A program made the translations under genes and the position numbers. Positions 1-5,170 of a DNA stretch of 5,513 nt are shown here, in pieces. The DNA lies in assembly GCA_030428695.1 (NCBI GenBank), contig JAUIEM010000518.1, positions 1 through 5,513 of the forward strand. The letters are read 5' to 3'. The DNA comes from a bacterium (GTDB lineage Bacteria; Planctomycetota; J058; JAJDCP01). The notes beneath the pieces are model-generated. The model was not told where the DNA came from and searched no databases. It saw nothing but the letters and a program-made list of their open reading frames with translations. Position 1 is the stretch's first letter, and each line of letters opens with the position of its first letter.

Positions 1-917
1 CACCGGAACGCGTGCGCGCAGCTGCGCCAGCGCCGCGAAGCGGGTTTGCGCGTGCACCCCGGGTGTGAGGCGGGCTCCGGCGAGAGCGCCCGCATCACCG
101 CGTCGATGAGGGCTTGCGGATGGCCGCGCAGGGGACGCGGCGGGGTGCTGGCCATCAGCGCCGCCAGCCGCATCGGGTCGCGGGCGTCCCAGGGCCTCCG
201 GCCGGCGAGCATGCGGTACAGCACCACCCCGAGGGAGAAGACGTCGCCCCGCGGGTCGGGGTCGAGCCCCGCGGCCTGCTGGGGGCTCATGTAGCCCGGC
301 GTGCCGAGCATCGCCCCGGGGGCGGTGAAGCGCTCGCCGAGCACCTCGGTGGCGGCGGAGGTCCAGGCGCAGGCGAGGCCGAAGTCGAGCACTTTGACGT
401 CGATGTCATCGCTGCCGCGGCCCGCGACCATGATGTTGCTCGGCTTGAGGTCGCGGTGCAGCACCCCGAGCCGGTGCGCCTCCTCGAGGGCCGCGAGCAC
501 CTGGAGCGCGATCGCCAGCGCCACCGGGCGGGGCAACGCGCCGCGCCGCAGCAGCTCGGAGAGCGGCAGCCCGGGGGCGAGGTCCATCACCATGTAGAGC
601 AGCTTGGCGGAGCGGTCGAAGTCGAGGTCGAGCACCCCGATCGCGTGCCGGTGGCGGATGCGGATGCAGGCCCGCGCCTCCCGCAGGAAGCGCTGCACCG
701 CCGTGCGGCTGGGGGCGAGCTCGGCGAGCAGGGTCTTCAGCGCCACCTCGCGCTGCAGGGGCCCGTGCCAGGCCCGGTACACCACCCCCATGCCGCCGGC
801 GCCGAGCCGCTCGCGCAGGGTGTAGCGGGCGCCGAGCACGGTGCCGGGGGGCAGGTGGGAGGGGTCCGGCTCGCGCTCGGTCGGGTCCTCGCGCACCGTC
901 GGGTCCCCGGTGCTCAC
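1..917 (-). CDS. Hanks-type serine/threonine protein kinase, 3' end outside the window
   Basis: Cytoplasmic Ser/Thr protein kinase domain. Starting from GTG at 917, 305 codons are open to the edge. Visible kinase landmarks are the Gly-rich loop LGAGGMGVVY (residues 38-47), VALK with the ATP-anchoring Lys61, helix-C Glu80 in FLREAR, the catalytic loop HRDLKPSN (154-161, Asp156), the metal-binding DFG (178-180), GTPGYMSP (205-212) and DVFSLGVVLYRML (subdomain IX). The APE-type glutamate is replaced by Gln213 (SPQ). The first ~28 residues are a Pro/Glu/Asp-rich leader. The GTG start overlaps the TGA of the upstream Lgt-like gene by 4 bp (914-917), indicating translational coupling. After residue ~281 the frame becomes atypical (Cys, Trp and Arg rich), while the reading frame shifted by one base yields a kinase-like ending containing RFAALAQLRARVPV. 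A frameshift or sequence error near 70-77 is therefore likely. No transmembrane or sensor domain is visible before the edge. Family certain; target unknown. Confidence 0.93.
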   Translation of the reverse strand, partial: MSTGDPTVREDPTEREPDPSHLPPGTVLGARYTLRERLGAGGMGVVYRAWHGPLQREVALKTLLAELAPSRTAVQRFLREARACIRIRHRHAIGVLDLDFDRSAKLLYMVMDLAPGLPLSELLRRGALPRPVALAIALQVLAALEEAHRLGVLHRDLKPSNIMVAGRGSDDIDVKVLDFGLACAWTSAATEVLGERFTAPGAMLGTPGYMSPQQAAGLDPDPRGDVFSLGVVLYRMLAGRRPWDARDPMRLAALMASTPPRPLRGHPQALIDAVMRALSPEPASHPGCTRKPASRRWRSCAHAFR

Positions 918-1741
918 ATCTCCGCCCCCGCGGCTTCCTCCGACTCCTCGACCCGGAACTCCTCCCAGCGCAGGTGGCGGTAGCGCACCATCAGGTAGAT
1001 GCCGACGGTCAGGAAGATGAAGCAGCCGTACTGGGCGGGCGTCAGGCCGAGGTAGCGGCGGTCGCCGACGACCAGGCCATCGAGGATCGTGCCCTCGGGC
1101 AGGCGCAGGAACTCGAGCACGAAGCGCACCGGCGCGTACAGCGCGATCAACAGACCCATGAAGAAGCCGACCGGTCGCTCCTTCCGCCGCAGGACGAAGA
1201 ACAGCCCCTCGAGGCCGAGCACGTAGACCATCTCGAGGAAGCCGAGGTCGTAGCGCGGGCCGTTCGGGAACTCGACCGCGAGGAAGGAGTCGGACTCGAT
1301 CCCGGGATGGTCGTGGATCAGGAAGCAGCCGACCCGGCCGAGGGCCCAGGCGATCGGGAAGTAGCGCGCGATGCAGTCGGCGTAGGGCAGGATCGGCATC
1401 TTCCCGATGAAGCGGCAGTAGATCACCCCGCCGAGGAAGGTGCCGAGGAAGCCGCCGAAGGACGAGAAGCCGCTGCCGAAGTCGAAGACCAGGCCGGGGT
1501 TTTCCCACAGCTGCCCGGGCCGGTAGGCGACCAGCTCGAACAGGTGGGCGGTCAGCAGCGCCGTGATCACGATGGAGAAGCACATGCCCTCCATCTTCTT
1601 CTTGTCCAGGCCGAGGCGTCCGGCGCCCCAGACCGAGCGGAAATAGAAGGTCACCGTCGCCATCGCGGCCATCAGGCCGAAGGGCTTGACCGAGAAGTCC
1701 CCGAAGATCGGGATGGACTCCGGCTGGAAGTAGGGGACCAC
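914..1741 (-). CDS. lgt: Divergent prolipoprotein diacylglyceryl transferase (Lgt) family membrane protein
   Basis: A 275-aa inner-membrane protein with about seven hydrophobic segments (roughly residues 18-36, 51-71, 92-112, 120-134, 163-184, 190-205 and 235-252). Canonical Lgt transfers diacylglycerol from phosphatidylglycerol to the lipobox Cys of prolipoproteins. Family signs are the GG loop SSFGGFLG (93-100), GRVGCF (135-140) as the counterpart of the Lgt signature GRxGNF, RFVLEFLR (206-213) matching the essential C-terminal Arg region, and GLTPAQYG (232-239). Key positions differ from E. coli Lgt: the loop His (H103) aligns with Phe95, the signature Asn (N146) with Cys139, and Glu151 with Asp144 in the segment HDHPG. 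Arg136 and Arg206 are kept. I chose the GTG at 1741 because GGAG (1748-1751) lies 6 nt upstream and the family N-terminus begins there; the longer frame to 1891 adds an Arg/Gly-rich tail with no support. It sits 68 bp after the 56-aa gene and overlaps the kinase start. Fold family is confident; true Lgt activity is not. Confidence 0.85.
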   Translation of the reverse strand: MVPYFQPESIPIFGDFSVKPFGLMAAMATVTFYFRSVWGAGRLGLDKKKMEGMCFSIVITALLTAHLFELVAYRPGQLWENPGLVFDFGSGFSSFGGFLGTFLGGVIYCRFIGKMPILPYADCIARYFPIAWALGRVGCFLIHDHPGIESDSFLAVEFPNGPRYDLGFLEMVYVLGLEGLFFVLRRKERPVGFFMGLLIALYAPVRFVLEFLRLPEGTILDGLVVGDRRYLGLTPAQYGCFIFLTVGIYLMVRYRHLRWEEFRVEESEEAAGAEM

Positions 1742-1772
1742 GCGCGACTCCACAGGCTGCGACCGGGCCGAG

Positions 1773-1801
1773 GTTGTACCATCTTCCGCCCCGCCCGGGA
1801 A
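1773..1801 (-). promoter_or_regulatory. Possible extended -10 promoter for the Lgt-like gene
   Basis: On the minus strand TGG-TACAAC (the -10 hexamer occupies 1773-1778) forms an extended -10 element 31 nt upstream of the GTG start. At 17 bp spacing the -35 would be TTCCCG (1796-1801), a poor match. The same TGn-TACAAC motif occurs upstream of the synthetase-like gene at 5190-5198. It could provide internal transcription of the Lgt-like and kinase genes. The call rests on pattern alone. Confidence 0.3.
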
Positions 1802-1809
1802 CCACCGAG

Positions 1810-1980
1810 CTACGGCAGCCGCAGCCGCCCCTCGATCACCGTGACCGCGTGGCCGGCGATGCCGACCCGCGCGCCCCGCATCGCGCACCACAGCTCCCCG
1901 CCGCGGGCGGACATCTGGCGCGCGAACAGCCGCTCCTTGCCGAGGCGTGCGGCCCAGTACGGGAAGAAGGGGATGGACAT
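1810..1980 (-). CDS. 56-aa conserved-looking small protein, unknown function
   Basis: A short gene running ATG (1980) to TAG (1810-1812), 56 aa, starting MSIPFFPYWAARLGKERLF and ending VIEGRLRLP. A strong Shine-Dalgarno sequence GAGGAGG (1990-1996) lies 9 nt before the ATG, and third codon positions are almost all G or C, as in the neighbouring real genes. It sits between the glycosyltransferase (64 bp gap) and the Lgt-like gene (68 bp gap) in the same direction, so it is probably part of the same envelope transcript. The N-terminus is hydrophobic and aromatic (FFPYWAA) followed by basic residues; the C-terminal half alternates hydrophobic and polar residues (VGIAGHAVTVIEGRLRL), suggesting a small beta hairpin or sheet. 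No signal peptide cleavage site, lipobox or full transmembrane helix is evident. I do not recognise the family. It could be a small accessory factor for the adjacent glycosyltransferase or membrane enzyme, but that is inference from position only. Confidence 0.7.
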   Translation of the reverse strand: MSIPFFPYWAARLGKERLFARQMSARGGELWCAMRGARVGIAGHAVTVIEGRLRLP

Positions 1981-2044
1981 GCGCGGCAGCCTCCTCGATC
2001 GGCGGGATAGGCCCTGCGCGCCGGGGCTTCCACCAGCTTCCGGC

Positions 2045-3163
2045 TCAGGCTGCGTCCGCCGCTTCCCGCACCGCCGCGTACACCTGCTCGACGTCGAGCG
2101 ACTCCATGCAGTTCGGCGCGAAGTCGCACGCGGTCTTGTAGCAGACCAGGCAGTCGAGGGCGGGCTGCAGCCGGGTGATGCGGCCGTAGGTCGCGATCTC
2201 CGCGGCCGAGGTCGGCCCGAACAGGCAGACGACCCGCTTGCCGAGCGCGGTCGCGGCGTGCAGGGCGAGGGTGTCGCCGGTGACCAGCACGTCGCACAGC
2301 TCGAGCAGGGCGCAGAAGCTCCGCAGGTCGTTGTCGGCTCCGGTGTCGATCACCCGCGCGTCGACCGCGGCGAGGCGCGCGTTGCGTTCCCGCTCGCCGG
2401 GCCCGCCGTAGAGCAGGATCGGCCAGTCGGTCTCGGCGACGACGCGCTCGATCAGCCCGACGTAGCCCTCGACGGTCCACTTCTTCAGCGGCCAGCGCGG
2501 GCTCGCGCCGGTGTTGAGGCCGAGCACCCGCGGGGCCCCCGTGAGCCCGTGGCGAGCGGCGAAGTCCCGCGCCCGGGCCCGCTCCTCCGGACGCAGCGCG
2601 AGGCCGATGGCGCCGCCTTCCCAGGGCAGACCGGCGATCGCGTGCAGGTGCTCCTGGTAGCTGCGGGTGTTCGCCTTCTTGACCGTGTCGAAGGCGCCCA
2701 TCTCGAGCCAGTGTTGCGCGGCCTCGTTGCTCGCGACCAGGCTGCCGTCCTCGGCGAGGGTGTAGCCCCGGGTCTCGGTCGCCCGCGCGACCGTCGCCAG
2801 GGCGGCGCTGTCCGGGGAGGCGTCCGGGTGGATGCACAAATCGAAGCGCTCGCTGCCGAGCCGGGCGAGGGTCAGCGGATCCTCGGCGCTCCACAGCCGG
2901 TCGATGGCCGGGAGGAAGCGCAACAGCGGGCGGGCGTTGGCGCGCGTCAGCCAGGTCAGCGAGGCGTCCGGCCAGGCCTTCTTCAGCGAGGGCAGGAGCG
3001 CGGTCGTGCGCAGCACGTCGCCGAGGGCGTCGAGCTTAATCAGCAGGATGCGCGGCTGTCCCCGGGCGTAGTCCGGGCAGTCGGTGCATCGCCGGCCGTC
3101 GGCCTTCGAGAAGGCGCAGGGCCGGTCTCCGGGGAAGTGGCGGCAGTCTGCCTTGAGGATCAA
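2045..3163 (-). CDS. Glycosyltransferase family 9 (ADP-heptose:LPS heptosyltransferase-like) with Cys clusters at both ends
   Basis: A 372-aa GT-B glycosyltransferase of the GT9 group, whose known members add heptose or related sugars to lipopolysaccharide core at the cytoplasmic face of the inner membrane. Visible family motifs are KLDALGDVLRTT (43-54) in the N-terminal Rossmann domain, LGLNTGASPRWPLKKW (214-229), LYGGPGE (251-257), and the donor-binding region TGDTLALHAATALGK (295-309) followed by LFGPT (314-318). Cysteine clusters flank the fold: C7-x8-C16-x9-C26-x2-C29 at the N-terminus (DCRHFPGDRPC...CTDC), and C338-x2-C341-x4-C346-x5-C352 at the C-terminus; these could bind a metal. The TTG start is chosen because GGAG (3169-3172) lies 5 nt upstream and the Cys-rich N-terminus typical of this subgroup begins immediately. 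A sigma70-like promoter sits 30 nt upstream. It is the first gene of the minus-strand cluster. Donor and acceptor sugars cannot be read from the sequence. Confidence 0.93.
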   Translation of the reverse strand: MILKADCRHFPGDRPCAFSKADGRRCTDCPDYARGQPRILLIKLDALGDVLRTTALLPSLKKAWPDASLTWLTRANARPLLRFLPAIDRLWSAEDPLTLARLGSERFDLCIHPDASPDSAALATVARATETRGYTLAEDGSLVASNEAAQHWLEMGAFDTVKKANTRSYQEHLHAIAGLPWEGGAIGLALRPEERARARDFAARHGLTGAPRVLGLNTGASPRWPLKKWTVEGYVGLIERVVAETDWPILLYGGPGERERNARLAAVDARVIDTGADNDLRSFCALLELCDVLVTGDTLALHAATALGKRVVCLFGPTSAAEIATYGRITRLQPALDCLVCYKTACDFAPNCMESLDVEQVYAAVREAADAA

Positions 3164-3193
3164 GCGCGCTCCGGGAGATCTCGCGGGCCGTGG

Positions 3194-3222
3194 AGTGTAG
3201 ATCCCGGCCAGGGAAGGATCAA
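3194..3222 (-). promoter_or_regulatory. Sigma70-like promoter for the glycosyltransferase-led cluster
   Basis: On the minus strand TTGATC (3217-3222) and TACACT (3194-3199) are separated by exactly 17 bp; each hexamer matches 4 of 6 consensus positions. The -10 lies 30 nt before the TTG start, leaving a short leader that contains the GGAG ribosome-binding site. The region is unusually AT-rich compared with its surroundings. This is the best-placed promoter for transcription of the glycosyltransferase, the 56-aa gene, the Lgt-like gene and the kinase. Confidence 0.55.
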
Positions 3223-3374
3223 TGTTGCGGGAAGAGCTCCGCCTCGAATTCGCGACCTCGTTCGAAAAAACGCGAGCCTCCCCCCGGCTCTACGGAGAGA
3301 AGGACAGCCGCGCCCTGCGAGGGCGCACAGAGACAGGGGCCCCCTCGCGGGGAACGCCTCCAAAGGACACGGAC
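3223..3374 (+). other. Leader region of the 123-aa gene with two GC hairpins
   Basis: This upstream region on the plus strand holds an A-tract (TTCGAAAAAA, about 3271-3280), a purine-rich GGAGAGAAGGA stretch (3294-3304), then a perfect 6-bp stem GCGCCC/GGGCGC with a TGCGA loop (3310-3326) and a second small stem CCCC/GGGG with a TCGC loop (3341-3352) just before the AAAGGA ribosome-binding site (3362-3367). No convincing -35/-10 pair is seen for the plus strand. The frame of the downstream gene stays open back to an ATG at 3222, but codon use there is unlike a gene and the 3375 start has the ribosome-binding site. Confidence 0.35.
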
Positions 3375-3746
3375 ATGCCGAGCCCGAAGCAGCTGAAGAT
3401 GAAGGAAATCGCGGCGGGGCGAGAGACCCTCCGCAAGGCACACCAGGCGCTGGTGGGCCTCGACCGGCGGAAGTTCCAGCACCTGCACAACAAGATCGTC
3501 AACTATCCGGGTGGCGAGCCGCGCGCGGGAGACAGCAAGGCCGACGTCGACAAGAAGCTCGCGGAGATGCACAAGGCGATGTTCGAATACTACAACGGCG
3601 TCGTCGCGTTCAAAGCCGAGCTCACCGACGGCCAGAGGAGAGCGTTCAAGGACTACTTCGGCACCGCCCAGAAGATGATCCCCGGGATGTACCGGGAGCT
3701 CTGGGTGCTCGCCAAGCGCGAGGCCGCGGCCAGGCGGAGGCCCTGA
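3375..3746 (+). CDS. 123-aa charged helical protein, unknown function
   Basis: A 123-aa protein starting MPSPKQLKMKEIAAGRETL and ending VLAKREAAARRRP. The ATG at 3375 is chosen because AAAGGA (3362-3367) lies 7 nt upstream; an in-frame ATG at 3222 would add 51 Arg/Pro/Ser-rich residues with no ribosome-binding site. The protein is rich in Lys, Arg, Glu and Ala and looks mostly alpha-helical, with a Gly/Pro turn at NYPGGEPRAGD (43-53) splitting it into two helical halves. The second half carries aromatic positions (MFEYYNGVVAFKAEL 69-83, FKDYFG 91-96, MYRELW 105-110). There is no signal peptide, transmembrane segment, Cys or recognisable enzyme motif. The basic tail could contact nucleic acid or membrane, but this is weak. 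It is divergent from the envelope cluster and 200 bp upstream of the 49-aa peptide gene on the same strand; the intervening sequence has no clear promoter or terminator, so the two may share a transcript. I do not recognise the family. Confidence 0.8.
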   Translation: MPSPKQLKMKEIAAGRETLRKAHQALVGLDRRKFQHLHNKIVNYPGGEPRAGDSKADVDKKLAEMHKAMFEYYNGVVAFKAELTDGQRRAFKDYFGTAQKMIPGMYRELWVLAKREAAARRRP

Positions 3747-3946
3747 GCGGCCGAGAAGGAAATCTCCCGAAGCCTGTACCCCTTCTTCCTCTCTTCCAAA
3801 TCAGTGTGATGGCGCCCGACGCGCCTCGGGCCCGTGGCCATCGGCCCGGCCCGATCCGCAGAGCCGCGCGCACCGGACGCCCGCGGCCTGCACGCAACGC
3901 GATCGTGGCGCCGTGCGCGTCACACATCGAGAAGGAAGGAAGACCG

Positions 3947-4096
3947 ATGAACAACAGCACCCCGCGTCGTGGCATGAAGGTCAGGACGAACCTCCGGGCC
4001 GGGCCCCGCGGTTGCAGCTACTGCGGGTTCACCCTGAACACCCAGACGATCTACTACGACGTGTCGATCCCGGCCGCCGGCGGCGTCTCCCTGTAG
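3947..4096 (+). CDS. 49-aa CxxC peptide, unknown; possibly a precursor peptide or small metal-binding protein
   Basis: A 49-aa reading frame from ATG (3947) to TAG (4094-4096). It begins MNNSTPRRGMKVRTNLRAG, has GCSYCGF in the centre (Cys23 and Cys26, a CxxC pair), then LNTQTIYYDVSIPAAGG and a short hydrophobic end. An unusually strong purine-rich ribosome-binding tract (GAAGGAAGGAAG, 3931-3942) sits at the right distance, strongly supporting translation. An in-frame ATG at 3809 would add 46 Arg/Pro-rich residues without a ribosome-binding site and is not preferred; a second ATG at codon 10 also exists. A basic, polar leader followed by a compact Cys/Gly/Asn/Thr/Tyr-rich part resembles the organisation of some ribosomally made modified peptides, but no maturation enzyme or transporter is present nearby. 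A single CxxC pair could instead be half of a zinc site or a redox pair. The function is unknown; coding status is moderately well supported. Confidence 0.65.
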   Translation: MNNSTPRRGMKVRTNLRAGPRGCSYCGFTLNTQTIYYDVSIPAAGGVSL

Positions 4097-4143
4097 CGGC
4101 GAGCCCGCGTTCCCCCTCCCGAAGCCCTCCGCGTCGGACCTCC

Positions 4144-4162
4144 CCCCGGGCCGCCCCCGGGG
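4144..4162. terminator. GC-rich hairpin between convergent genes, possible bidirectional terminator
   Basis: CCCCGGG (4144-4150) and CCCGGGG (4156-4162) form a perfect 7-bp stem with a 5-nt loop. It lies in the 84-bp gap between the stop of the 49-aa peptide gene (plus) and the stop of the universal stress protein gene (minus), where a shared terminator would be expected. No T-run follows on either strand, so intrinsic termination is uncertain. Confidence 0.4.
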
Positions 4163-4180
4163 CAGAGGAGCACGGTACGG

Positions 4181-5071
4181 TCAGGGACCCCGCTCGAGCT
4201 CGAGCTGCCGCGCGACCGGATCGAGCCGCTCGTGGGCCCAGGGAGGCTCGACGTCCGCCGGCCGGGGCTCCGGCACGGTCAGCACCGAGCACGGGGCGAG
4301 GCGCACGAGCTTCTGCGCGACGCTGCCGAGGAAGAAGTGCTCGAGCCCCTCGCGGCGGTGGGTCCCGCAGACGATCAGCTCGGTCTCCCGCTCGGTCGCC
4401 GTCTCGAGGATCCGCGCCTCCGGCCGGCCGGCGGTGACGACCCGCTCGAAGTCGGGGTAGAGCTGCGCGAGGCGCGGTTCCGCCGCCTCGGCCCGGGCCG
4501 CGTGCCAGGCGTCCGGGTCGAGGCTCGCGCCGGTGCGGAAGCTCGGCCGCGCGGCGACGTGCACGGCGAGCAGGCTGGCGGTCGGGCCCGCCTCGGGCGC
4601 GGCGAGCCGAGCGCAGAGCTCGCGGGCCCGCGGGGCGAGGCCCGGGAAGTCGCCGCTGAGGTCGTCGGCGACCAGCACGCTGCGCGGCAGGCGCTCCTCG
4701 GGCGGATGGCGCACGACCAGCACCGGCTTGCCCGCCATCCGCACGAGCTTCTCGGCGAAGCTCCCCAGCCACAGCCGCTGCAGGTTGGTCTTGCCCTGGG
4801 AGCCGCAGACGACGACGTCGAAGTCTTCGCGGTCGGCCCGTTCCATCACCGCGTAGGCCCCCGGTCCGGTCAGCACCTCGCAGGGCACGCCCGGCTTGCC
4901 CGTCCAGCGCGCGACGAACTCGCGCAAGAGGGCGTCGGGCTTGCTCCGGTTGTCGACACAGACCGCGACCAGGGCGCCGCCGCACAGCTCGGCGAGCGCA
5001 GCCCCCAGGCGCAGGGCCTGTCCGCTGTGGGTGGAGAGATCGACGGCGACCAGCCAGCGCGCGAAAGGCAT
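4181..5071 (-). CDS. Tandem-domain universal stress protein (UspA family)
   Basis: A 296-aa cytoplasmic protein with two Usp domains in a row. Domain 1 (about 4-122) opens with WLVAVDLSTHS and carries a full nucleotide-binding motif G90-x2-G93-x9-G103-S104 (within CGSQGKTNLQRLWLGS), followed by KPVLVVRHP. Domain 2 (about 130-267) opens with SVLVADDLSGD and has the related segment CGTHRREGLEHFFLGS, where the second Gly of the motif is Arg239 while G249-S250 are kept, then SVLTVP. Family members of this type bind ATP or act as stress-responsive adaptors; domain 1 here looks competent and domain 2 altered. The ATG at 5071 is chosen because AGGAGG (5080-5085) is 8 nt upstream and the family N-terminus starts there; an in-frame start at 5110 would add 13 residues spanning the ribosome-binding site and overlapping the likely promoter. 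The gene is a single unit convergent with the 49-aa peptide gene and divergent from the synthetase-like gene. Confidence 0.93.
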   Translation of the reverse strand: MPFARWLVAVDLSTHSGQALRLGAALAELCGGALVAVCVDNRSKPDALLREFVARWTGKPGVPCEVLTGPGAYAVMERADREDFDVVVCGSQGKTNLQRLWLGSFAEKLVRMAGKPVLVVRHPPEERLPRSVLVADDLSGDFPGLAPRARELCARLAAPEAGPTASLLAVHVAARPSFRTGASLDPDAWHAARAEAAEPRLAQLYPDFERVVTAGRPEARILETATERETELIVCGTHRREGLEHFFLGSVAQKLVRLAPCSVLTVPEPRPADVEPPWAHERLDPVARQLELERGP

Positions 5072-5096
5072 CGGGATTTCCTCCTCTTCTACCGGC

Positions 5097-5126
5097 AGTA
5101 TGACAGCCACCGCCGGCCGCCGCCAA
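5097..5126 (-). promoter_or_regulatory. Sigma70-like promoter for the universal stress protein gene
   Basis: On the minus strand TTGGCG (5121-5126) and CATACT (5097-5102) are separated by 18 bp; each matches 4 of 6 consensus bases, and TGT directly before the -10 gives an extended -10 element. The -10 lies 25 nt upstream of the ATG, leaving room for the AGGAGG ribosome-binding site. Confidence 0.5.
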
Positions 5127-5170
5127 GCCTCCTCCCGGGCGCCGCGAGGCGGGCGATCGGGCGACGGTGC

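Noticed and set aside
114..983. Plus-strand frame of 289 codons
   Set aside because: Antisense shadow of the kinase, whose motifs are unambiguous on the other strand; repetitive Gly/His/Glu/Ala composition.
1742..1891. Longer N-terminus for the Lgt-like protein
   Set aside because: Adds 50 residues of Arg/Gly/Ala sequence overlapping the 3' end of the 56-aa gene; the GTG at 1741 has GGAG at 6 nt and matches where the family starts.
1836..2894. Minus-strand frame of 352 codons
   Set aside because: Out-of-frame shadow of the glycosyltransferase gene; Arg/Gly/Ala-rich with no family motif.
3222..3374. Upstream extension of the 123-aa gene to ATG 3222
   Set aside because: No ribosome-binding site, low-complexity Arg/Ser/Pro composition, and it overlaps the -35 box of the divergent promoter; ATG 3375 has AAAGGA at 7 nt.
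3809..3946. Upstream in-frame ATG for the 49-aa peptide
   Set aside because: No ribosome-binding site and an Arg/Pro-rich extension; the purine-rich tract at 3931-3942 clearly serves ATG 3947.
3747..3946. Promoter or terminator in the 200-bp gap before the peptide gene
   Set aside because: A pyrimidine tract (about 3780-3797) and a few AT bases are present, but no -35/-10 pair with acceptable spacing and no strong hairpin followed by T's.
974..4096. Very long plus-strand open frame (over 1000 codons)
   Set aside because: It runs antisense through the Lgt-like, 56-aa and glycosyltransferase genes and out of frame through the 123-aa gene, with Gly/Arg/Glu/Ala-rich composition typical of GC-rich shadow frames. 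Only its last 49 codons, which have their own ribosome-binding site, look real.
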